A stretch of DNA of 5,016 nucleotides from CAIODY01 sp041192505 (GTDB lineage Bacteria > Bacteroidota > Bacteroidia > Chitinophagales > CAIODY01), in NCBI GenBank assembly GCA_041192505.1, contig JBEEMV010000197.1, forward strand, positions 1 to 5,016, given 5' to 3'. The first letter of the stretch is position 1, and each line of letters begins with the position of its first letter. This document shows, piece after piece, positions 1 through 5,016 of the stretch. The notes under the pieces were generated by a model, which worked only from the letters and a program-made list of their open reading frames with translations, made no database searches and had not been told where the DNA came from. The translations under genes were made by a program, and so were the position numbers.

Positions 1-2
1 AT

Positions 3-41
3 TATCATAGTTGCGATTCTATTTTAACCTTAAACTTAACT
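3..41 (+). repeat. End of a further CDS-type repeat unit at the left edge
   Basis: The first codons in the frame of the large gene read YHSCDSILTLNLT, matching the closing motif CDSFITLNLTV of the units at 1320-4076. Only the last strand of the unit is inside the window. It shows that the gene extends left and that the same repeat type occurs before the other domains, about 466 residues ahead of the first complete unit's CDS motif. Confidence 0.8.
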
Positions 42-3000
42 GCACCATTATTTTCCGCATCATCATCGGTTGTGTCATATAATATGTGTGCTACCACAAA
101 CACCGCTACTGCATTACAAAATTTTGTTTATTTCGATTCTATTTATGTAACGTATGGCATTGGCAATAAATCAAATTATGCTGTTAGATCAATTGTGTAT
201 AGTAACAATGTAAATTATTTACCCGATGCTTCAAATCCTGATACTTCGGCTGTTACCACATTAGGCTTATTTAATGCAAGCGTTAATCACCATGCAGCAT
301 CATTTATTTTGGGCAATAAGTACATGGCGCCGTATTGGGGTGGTAGTTATACTGTTATTTTTGAAATAAAAGATAGTACCAATCATATAGCTTATGATAC
401 TATTACAGCCAATATTCAACACAATAAATATTGCAGAAAAGTAGCTGTAAATGATAATAGAACGGTAGCCGTAAATCAGCCCGTAGCTGTGGCTGTGCAA
501 GCCAATGATTTTCATGTTTCAAAAACCACATCGGCTTTAAGCATTAGCAATGTGGCGCAAAATGGTACCGTATCAAGTTTTACAAGTAGCAGCCAAACCC
601 ATTATGCACATTACAAGCCTAATAGTTTTTATAGAGGATTGGATAGTTTTTATTATACAGAATATGATACGAATGTTTTTAAACTTGGTATTCCTACCTA
701 TTTACAGCCCGACACAGGATGGGTAAAAATTCACATCAACCAAAATTTAGCATCGCCAGCTGGAAAGGATTCAGCCATTTGTATTGGTCAATTTGTAAAC
801 TTAGGTGTACTTACTTGTGGTTATATGTTTCCTGAAGGCAGTCCATCTAATACTGCTGCTTATTTTTCTGATTCAGTAAAATGGTATCAAGATACAATTG
901 GAAAAGCGATAGACCCTGCAAGCAATCCTATGTACTCAAATTGCAATGCACAGGTTACACTAACGCCTTTGAATAATTTAAATGGAGTTACACTATATAT
1001 TGCAGAATATGATGGCGGCATTTACGATTCAGTTTTTGCAATATACCCATCCCAATGCCCAGTTATTACAGATGCAGGGGTAGATAAAATTTCATGCCTT
1101 GGTTCAATTATACACATAGGCGGAACACCTACTGTATATGGCGGTGTACCACCCTATACCTATTCATGGACACCTAATACATGGTTGCTAAACGGACAAG
1201 ACACTTTAGCTAATCCATTGGTAACGCCAGCTACAGTTGGCTCAGTTACTTATACCATAACTGTTACCGATGCTTTGGGGCAAAACAATGTTGACTCAAT
1301 GGTATTATCCGTTTTTTCAAACCCAAGTTATAAAACAATAAACGATACTATTTGTAGCAACCATCCTTATTCTTTTAAATCGCAAAATCTTATTGCATCA
1401 GGTATTTATCATGATACATTGGCCAATTATTATGGCTGCGATTCGTTTATTACGCTTAATTTATTTGTAAAACCAATTCAAGCTCATAGTTATACGCAAA
1501 CCATTTGCTCAAGCAGTTTTTATAGCTTTAATGGAAATAATTTAAACACAACAGGCGCTTATTATGATACCATTAATTCGGTTAATGGCTGCGATTCGTT
1601 TATCACATTAAATTTAATAGTAAATCAATCTTCATCGCACATTATCAATCAAGCCGTTTGTAGTAATAGTAGCTACAGCTTTAATGGAAATAATTTAAAC
1701 ACAACGGGCACTTACTTTGATACACTTCCAAATACAGTAGGCTGCGATTCTTTAATCACGTTAAATTTAATAGTTCATAGCACAAGCACAAAAAATATTA
1801 TTGCTTCTATTTGTAGCAATCAAGTATACAGTTTTGATGGAAACAATTTAAATACAACGGGCGTTTATAAAGATACGCTGCCAAATTATTATGGTTGCGA
1901 TTCGGTAATAACATTAAATTTAACTGTTATTCCTACTTCATCAAGCACCATATTGCAAACTGTATGTAGTAATGTGGGCTATTTATTTCATAGCAATACA
2001 TTAACTACAAGTGGTACTTATTTCGATACGTTAATGAATGCAAACAATTGCGATTCGGTAATAACATTAAATTTAACTGTACTAAATTCTCCATCTACTA
2101 TACTTGCTCAAACTGTTTGCTATGGCGACTCAGCACTATTTAAAGGCATCTACTTTAAATCATCAGGTGTTTATTTTGATACCCTTGCATCTTATAACGC
2201 TTGCGATTCGTTAGTAACTTTTAATTTAACCGTACTTCCAATTTTAATTACTAATTTGAATCAAAATGTTTGTTTCGGAAATTCATTTTTATTCAATGGA
2301 AATAATATTTCTACAAATGGTATTTACTTAGATACACTGCAAAGTTATTTAAGTTGCGATTCGTTTATTACCCTAAATTTGTTTGTTCGTAATGCTTCGT
2401 ACGATACCATTAATCAAACCATTTGTGCTAATCATCCCTATTTATTTAATGGTGCAAACCTTACTGCAACCGGCACTTATTATGATACTTTAGTAAGTTA
2501 TGTAAGCTGCGATTCATTTATCACATTACACTTAGTTGTAAATCCAATTTCAAATTATTCTTACAATCATACTATTTGCTCTAATCATCCTTATTTATTT
2601 AATGGTGCAAACCTTACTGCAAGCGGTATTTATTATGATACATTACAAAATCAATTTGGTTGCGATTCATTTGTTACATTGAATTTAACTGTAAATCCAA
2701 TTTCAAATTTTTCATTTAGCCAAACCATTTGCGCTGGTAATTCTGTTTTGTTTAATGGTAACACACTTACCACCACCGGAACCTATTTGGATACACTTGC
2801 TGCCGCCAATAGTTGTGATTCATTTGTTACTTTTCATTTAACTGTAAATCCAATTTCAAATTATTCTTACAATCATTTCTTGTGCGCTGGTGGCACTTAT
2901 TTATTTAATGGCAATACTTTAAATGCAACTGGTATTTACCATGATACATTAACCAATTATTTGCTTTGCGATTCGTTTGTTACCTTACATTTAAATGTTG

Positions 3001-4559
3001 TTTCAGCATCTACACATACCATCAATCAAACCATTTGTAACAATCATCCATATACATTTAATGGTAATCAACTTACCAGTAGCGGCACTTATTATGATAC
3101 ATTGGTAAACTATGTAACCTGCGATTCATTCATTACTTTGAACCTAATCGTACATCCAATTTCAACTTATTCTTATAATCATACCATTTGTGCTAATCAT
3201 CCGTATTTATTTAATAATCATTTATTAAATAGTAGTGGAATTTATTTTGATACGTTGGTAAATTATTTGCTTTGCGATTCGTTTGTTACTTTAAATTTAA
3301 CAGTAAATCCAATTTCTATTCATAATTATTCTCAAACTATTTGTAGCGGTAATAGTATTAATTTTAATGGCAATAATTTAACAGCATTTGGAACCTACCA
3401 TGATACTTTGCAAAATCAATTTGGTTGCGATTCATTTATCAATTTAACATTAATTGTATTACCAAATGCAACACACAGTTATAACCAAACTATTTGCGCT
3501 GGTCATGTTTTAAATTTCTTTGGTAATAATATTTCAACAGCAGGTACATTTAGTCATGTTATTGTGGGTGGTGCTGCCAATGGTTGCGATTCAACGGTTA
3601 TACTTAATACATCATTAATATCATCAACCTATCGTAGTTATTCGCAAACCATTTGCTCTAATTTCCCTATACTTTTCAATAATCATTTAATAAACACCGG
3701 TGGTATTTATTTAGATACATTAGTAAACTTTATGGGCTGCGATTCATTCGTACAACTTAATTTAACAGTAGTACCACAGCAGGTTACCAATTTGTATCAA
3801 AATATTTGTGCTGGTACATCATTTACTTTCTTTGGCAATAGTTATACATCAACTGGTGTATATACAGATAGTATTCCAGCATCGGGTGGTGGCTGTGCTC
3901 AAATTTATATTTTACATTTAACTGTTCAACCGTATCATACTTCTACTATTACAAAAACAATTTGTAGTAATGCATTCTACTTCAACGGGCAAACATATAC
4001 AGTTAGTGGTTTTTATACCATTCATATTCCGTTGCCAAGCGGTTGCGATTCAATTATTAATTTGAATTTAAGCCTAACAACTATTAACGTAAATCTTAGT
4101 GTAGTTGGCAATTCTTTAAGTTCGGCAGCATTTGGTAGTACCATTAGTTGGATTGATTGTAGCACCAATACTGTATTAGCTACAGGCTTATCTTATGCGC
4201 CAACCGTTACAGGTACTTATGGTGCTATTATTAGCAGTAATGGTTGCAGCGATACTACCGCTTGTTATTATTTTTATATCCCAGCAAGCAATGGTATAAA
4301 CAATGTTGACAATGATAAATGGATTCAATTATATCCTAACCCAGCCGAAGATGATGTTACTTTAAATATTAATTGTGAGGTGTGCAAACAATTAAAAATG
4401 GAGCTAATGGATATTAGCGGCAGAATATTACGAGTTGAAAATGTAAGCAACAAAAAACAATTCATTATTCATCGAGCCGATATAAAAGCTGGAATTTATT
4501 TTATTAGATTAACCAACGAAAATGGCTTACAAGTAATGAAAAAATTGGTTTGGAATTAG
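3..4559 (+). CDS. Giant modular T9SS-secreted surface repeat protein, 5' end missing
   Basis: This is the C-terminal 1518 residues of a very large exported protein (residue n lies at nucleotide 3n). The frame is open to the left edge. The first possible start, GTG at 72, is internal, because the codons before it encode CDSILTLNLT, the end of a repeat unit like those found later. No signal peptide is visible for that reason. Order of parts: edge repeat (1-13), unassigned beta-rich stretch (24-146), Big_9/cadherin-like domain (147-246), Ig-like stretch (247-356), PKD/SprB-like domain (357-439), 18 tandem units of about 51 residues (440-1358), penultimate Ig-like domain (1359-1426), T9SS type A sorting domain (1440-1518). 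The stop is TAG, followed by a hairpin terminator. No enzyme motif is seen. Long Ser/Thr/Asn-rich arrays with paired cysteines suggest an adhesin or surface fibre; this is inference from architecture. Export through Sec and the T9SS follows from the sorting domain. The neighbouring gene is convergent, so there is no operon partner in view. Confidence 0.93.
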   Translation, partial: YHSCDSILTLNLTAPLFSASSSVVSYNMCATTNTATALQNFVYFDSIYVTYGIGNKSNYAVRSIVYSNNVNYLPDASNPDTSAVTTLGLFNASVNHHAASFILGNKYMAPYWGGSYTVIFEIKDSTNHIAYDTITANIQHNKYCRKVAVNDNRTVAVNQPVAVAVQANDFHVSKTTSALSISNVAQNGTVSSFTSSSQTHYAHYKPNSFYRGLDSFYYTEYDTNVFKLGIPTYLQPDTGWVKIHINQNLASPAGKDSAICIGQFVNLGVLTCGYMFPEGSPSNTAAYFSDSVKWYQDTIGKAIDPASNPMYSNCNAQVTLTPLNNLNGVTLYIAEYDGGIYDSVFAIYPSQCPVITDAGVDKISCLGSIIHIGGTPTVYGGVPPYTYSWTPNTWLLNGQDTLANPLVTPATVGSVTYTITVTDALGQNNVDSMVLSVFSNPSYKTINDTICSNHPYSFKSQNLIASGIYHDTLANYYGCDSFITLNLFVKPIQAHSYTQTICSSSFYSFNGNNLNTTGAYYDTINSVNGCDSFITLNLIVNQSSSHIINQAVCSNSSYSFNGNNLNTTGTYFDTLPNTVGCDSLITLNLIVHSTSTKNIIASICSNQVYSFDGNNLNTTGVYKDTLPNYYGCDSVITLNLTVIPTSSSTILQTVCSNVGYLFHSNTLTTSGTYFDTLMNANNCDSVITLNLTVLNSPSTILAQTVCYGDSALFKGIYFKSSGVYFDTLASYNACDSLVTFNLTVLPILITNLNQNVCFGNSFLFNGNNISTNGIYLDTLQSYLSCDSFITLNLFVRNASYDTINQTICANHPYLFNGANLTATGTYYDTLVSYVSCDSFITLHLVVNPISNYSYNHTICSNHPYLFNGANLTASGIYYDTLQNQFGCDSFVTLNLTVNPISNFSFSQTICAGNSVLFNGNTLTTTGTYLDTLAAANSCDSFVTFHLTVNPISNYSYNHFLCAGGTYLFNGNTLNATGIYHDTLTNYLLCDSFVTLHLNVVSASTHTINQTICNNHPYTFNGNQLTSSGTYYDTLVNYVTCDSFITLNLIVHPISTYSYNHTICANHPYLFNNHLLNSSGIYFDTLVNYLLCDSFVTLNLTVNPISIHNYSQTICSGNSINFNGNNLTAFGTYHDTLQNQFGCDSFINLTLIVLPNATHSYNQTICAGHVLNFFGNNISTAGTFSHVIVGGAANGCDSTVILNTSLISSTYRSYSQTICSNFPILFNNHLINTGGIYLDTLVNFMGCDSFVQLNLTVVPQQVTNLYQNICAGTSFTFFGNSYTSTGVYTDSIPASGGGCAQIYILHLTVQPYHTSTITKTICSNAFYFNGQTYTVSGFYTIHIPLPSGCDSIINLNLSLTTINVNLSVVGNSLSSAAFGSTISWIDCSTNTVLATGLSYAPTVTGTYGAIISSNGCSDTTACYYFYIPASNGINNVDNDKWIQLYPNPAEDDVTLNINCEVCKQLKMELMDISGRILRVENVSNKKQFIIHRADIKAGIYFIRLTNENGLQVMKKLVWN
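72..440 (+). other. Unassigned beta-rich segment of the large protein
   Basis: Residues 24-146 separate the edge repeat from the first recognisable domain. The stretch alternates hydrophobic and polar residues and ends in strands such as GGSYTVIFEIKD and AYDTITANI, which look like the last strands of an Ig-like beta-sandwich. It is rich in Asn, Ser, Thr and Tyr and has two cysteines, in YNMCATT and NKYCRK. I cannot assign it to a named family. The GTG at its first base is not a start. Confidence 0.4.
441..740 (+). other. Cadherin-like / Big_9-like domain
   Basis: Residues 147-246 follow the pattern of the bacterial cadherin-like Ig domain (Pfam Big_9 type): VAVNDNRTVAVNQPV, then QANDF, then NGTVSSF, then YKPNSFYRGLDSFYYTEYD, and a closing strand GWVKIHI. 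The hallmarks are the early ND, a central NGTV turn, and a 'Y-x-P-N-x-F-x-G-x-DSF-x-Y' block. Domains of this type build rod-like stalks in secreted adhesins and often bind calcium between modules. The family match is from memory of the pattern; calcium binding here is inference. Confidence 0.65.
741..1070 (+). other. Ig-like segment with ICxG opening
   Basis: Residues 247-356 open with AGKDSAICIGQFVNLG, a phrase very common at the start of Ig/PKD-like modules in Bacteroidota T9SS cargo. They continue through SVKWYQDTIGKAID and VTLTPLNNLNGVTLYIAEYD to a final strand ending at SQCP. Four cysteines are present, so one or two intradomain disulfides are possible. No named family can be given with confidence. 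Confidence 0.45.
1071..1319 (+). other. PKD / SprB-like domain
   Basis: Residues 357-439 begin DAGVDKISCLGS and carry GGVPPYTYSWTPN (about 380-392), followed by NPLVTPATVGSVTYTITVTD and a closing strand SMVLSV. The 'GG-x-PPY-x-YSW' block and the 'TYTITVTD' strand are the standard marks of PKD-like and SprB-repeat modules in gliding and adhesion proteins of Bacteroidota. Only one copy is present, directly before the tandem array. Whether PKD or SprB is the better label needs a profile search. Confidence 0.65.
1320..4076 (+). repeat. Tandem array of 18 two-cysteine units, about 51 residues (153 bp) each
   Basis: Each unit has the order TIC[SA][NG]...F-N-G-N-x-L...G-x-Y-x-DTL...CDSF[IV]TLNL-x-V. 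The second cysteine (CDS) falls at residues 479, 530, 581, 632, 683, 734, 785, 836, 887, 938, 989, 1040, 1091, 1142, 1195, 1246, 1298 and 1348. The step is therefore exactly 51 residues for the first 13 intervals, then 53, 51, 52 and 50. The two cysteines of a unit are 28 residues apart in unit 1, and both are present in every unit. Unit 17 has CAQ in place of CDS. An in-unit disulfide is plausible in an exported protein. Similar CDS...TLNLTV units are frequent in Bacteroidota T9SS proteins, but I cannot name a Pfam entry. The array is rich in Asn, Thr, Ser and Tyr and very poor in charged residues other than Asp. Confidence 0.95.
4077..4280 (+). other. Penultimate Ig-like domain before the sorting signal
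   Basis: Residues 1359-1426 read as a short Ig-like module: strand NVNLSVVGNSLSSAA, then STISWIDCSTN (W1383, C1386), then YAPTVTGTYGAIISSNGCSD and TTACYYF (C1415, C1421). The order 'W-x-DC ... G-x-Y ... NGC-x-DT-x-AC' is a module often found just before the sorting domain in Bacteroidota T9SS cargo. Its role is unknown; it probably acts as a spacer or folding cap. Confidence 0.6.
4320..4556 (+). other. T9SS type A C-terminal sorting domain
   Basis: Residues 1440-1518 form the C-terminal signal: WIQLYPNPAEDDVTLNI, then MELMDISGRIL, then AGIYFIRLTNENG, and the closing strand QVMKKLVWN. LYPNP, the 'D-x-SGR' turn and the 'G-x-Y-x-x-R/K' strand are the defining marks of the type A domain (TIGR04183 / Por_Secre_tail family). 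Such domains guide the folded protein through the outer membrane and are usually cleaved. A CxxC pair (C1458, C1461, in NCEVCK) is an uncommon addition. Confidence 0.95.
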
Positions 4560-4581
4560 TTCTATGATTAATACAACGCTT

Positions 4582-4610
4582 CAAAGCCCTTGCCTTATGC
4601 AGGGGCTTTG
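4582..4610 (+). terminator. Rho-independent-type hairpin after the large gene
   Basis: Twenty-two bases after the TAG stop, arm CAAAGCCCTTGC pairs with GCAGGGGCTTTG. This gives 12 base pairs including one G-U pair, with a five-base loop CTTAT. It is followed by TTATTT and a pyrimidine-rich stretch, which fits termination of the plus-strand transcript. The T tract is short and interrupted. On the minus strand the hairpin is not followed by a T run, so it is less convincing there. Confidence 0.8.
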
Positions 4611-4671
4611 TTATTTAAAATCTTCTCATCTTTCTTCCTTTTTGCCGCTGTAATTCCCTACATTCCCTGCT

Positions 4672-4715
4672 CGTCCTCGTCTGTAGCCAAGCCATGTGTG
4701 TGGCTGACGAGGATG
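4672..4715. repeat. Imperfect palindrome in the convergent gap
   Basis: TCCTCGTC (4674-4681) is the exact inverse of GACGAGGA (4706-4713), with a C-G and a G-U pair possible outside it. Inside, AGCCA occurs twice in tandem (4685-4694), and either copy can pair with TGGCT (4701-4705), giving two alternative inner hairpins. A T run follows at 4724-4728, about ten bases beyond the stem. It could be a second terminator or a copy of a dispersed palindromic element. Its GC content is higher than its surroundings, which favours the latter. Confidence 0.55.
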
Positions 4716-4773
4716 TAAGTGGCTTTTTGTTTCTAACAAATAATTCATATACAAACTTATACATTTTTTATCT

Positions 4774-5016
4774 TTACTCCTTCACAAACTTCCCATTCAT
4801 CACATTCCCGTTTTTATCCGTTGCTTTGATAAAGTAAATACCATTTGGTAATGTTTCTACATTAATAGAGATGCTTCGTTCCTCAGCATGACCAACAACT
4901 CCGTCATGGTGAGCCTGCCGAACCATCTGTGTTCTACCCAACACATCCGTAATTTCTATTGTATTTATTAGCATATTAGCACATTGGCATATTAGCACAT
5001 TGCTCACTGGATTCGG
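4774..5016 (-). CDS. C-terminal end of a second T9SS cargo protein, 5' end missing
   Basis: The last 80 codons of a minus-strand gene, ending in TAA, are visible; the frame is open to the right edge. The first three codons at the edge read PNP, so the GTG at 5007 is internal and not a start. The product ends with a T9SS type A sorting domain: PNPVSNVL, then TIEITDVLGRTQ, then VETLPNGIYFIKATDKNG and a closing strand NGKFVKE. Between the LGRTQ turn and the GIYF strand lies an odd stretch, MVRQAHHDGVVGHAEERSI. It looks like translated palindromic repeat DNA and makes the gap between GR and GIYF 30 residues, against 22 in the domain of the large gene. The function of the full protein cannot be told from this end. 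It converges on the large gene across 214 bases. Confidence 0.88.
   Translation of the reverse strand, partial: PNPVSNVLICQCANMLINTIEITDVLGRTQMVRQAHHDGVVGHAEERSISINVETLPNGIYFIKATDKNGNVMNGKFVKE
4868..4926 (-). repeat. Palindromic repeat element lying inside the sorting-domain coding sequence
   Basis: Three inverted pairs are nested or side by side: ATGCT (4871-4875) with AGCAT (4885-4889), CATGAC (4887-4892) with GTCATG (4903-4908), and ATGGT (4906-4910) with ACCAT (4922-4926). On the minus strand the pieces GCAGGCTCACCATGAC and CATGCTGAGGAACGAAGCA resemble sequences I recall as dispersed intergenic repeats in Bacteroidota and other bacteria. The element is GC-richer than its surroundings and is translated in frame as MVRQAHHDGVVGHAEERSI. 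Its dispersed nature cannot be shown from one window. Confidence 0.65.
4971..5002. repeat. Perfect 16-bp tandem duplication within the second gene
   Basis: GCATATTAGCACATTG occurs at 4971-4986 and again without a gap at 4987-5002. Because 16 is not a multiple of three, the minus-strand gene reads the two copies in different frames, giving NVLIC from one and QCANML from the other. It sits just after the PNP motif of the sorting domain. Confidence 0.85.

Larger units (their letters stand above)
4560..4773. other. Non-coding gap between convergent genes
   Basis: The 214 bases between the two stop codons hold no credible reading frame. They contain a hairpin terminator (4582-4610), a pyrimidine-rich stretch (4618-4650), a short tandem doublet of ATTCCCT (4653-4669), an imperfect palindrome (4672-4715) and an AT-rich tail. 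No promoter is expected here because both neighbours end here. Confidence 0.8.

Noticed and set aside
72..74. GTG as the start codon of the large gene
   Set aside because: The frame is open upstream and encodes a repeat-unit ending (CDSILTLNLT); no signal peptide follows the GTG.
300..515. Minus-strand open frame of 71 codons
   Set aside because: It lies wholly inside the large plus-strand gene, shows no recognisable motif, and looks like a chance antisense frame in low-complexity AT-rich coding DNA.
1320..4076. Regular spacing considered as a CRISPR array or non-coding satellite
   Set aside because: The period is 153 bp, the whole stretch is one open frame with conserved residues, and there are no short identical repeats separated by unique spacers.
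4582..4610. Hairpin as a bidirectional terminator for both convergent genes
   Set aside because: On the minus strand no T run follows the stem, and it lies about 160 bases beyond that gene's stop, so only the plus-strand role is supported.
5005..5007. GTG as the start codon of the minus-strand gene
   Set aside because: The three codons before it read PNP, the expected motif of the sorting domain, so the gene continues beyond the right edge.
1..5016. An undescribed multi-gene system (defence, toxin delivery, biosynthesis)
   Set aside because: Only two gene ends are visible, both structural T9SS cargo, with no enzyme, nuclease, toxin or transport motif to support a system.

Overview
The window looks like AT-rich chromosomal DNA of a Bacteroidota bacterium. 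The main evidence is two separate C-terminal type A sorting domains of the type IX secretion system (T9SS), each with a PNP motif followed by a GIYFI core. The T9SS is confined essentially to that phylum. Species cannot be told from what is visible.

Layout: positions 3-4559 (+) are the 3' part of one very large gene for a secreted, modular surface protein. It is open to the left edge, so its real start lies outside the window. Its visible 1518 residues run as follows: the tail of a CDS-type repeat unit at the edge, an unassigned beta-rich stretch, a cadherin-like/Big_9-like domain, an Ig-like stretch, a PKD/SprB-like domain, 18 tandem units of about 51 residues with two conserved cysteines each, a penultimate Cys-containing Ig-like domain, and a T9SS sorting domain. 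Positions 4560-4773 are a non-coding gap between convergent genes. It holds a strong hairpin terminator for the large gene and a second, longer imperfect palindrome. Positions 4774-5016 (-) are the last 80 codons of a second T9SS cargo gene that runs off the right edge. Its sorting domain contains a palindromic repeat-derived insertion and a 16-bp tandem duplication.

Both genes encode cargo that would be exported by Sec, then by the T9SS, and finally anchored at or released from the cell surface. They are convergent and do not form an operon. The large protein is most likely an adhesin or structural surface fibre, which is inferred from architecture only. I see no RNA gene, CRISPR array, transposase, defence system or enzyme active site. 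The most interesting features are the strictly periodic, partly homogenised 153-bp repeat array and the palindromic element translated inside the second sorting domain.
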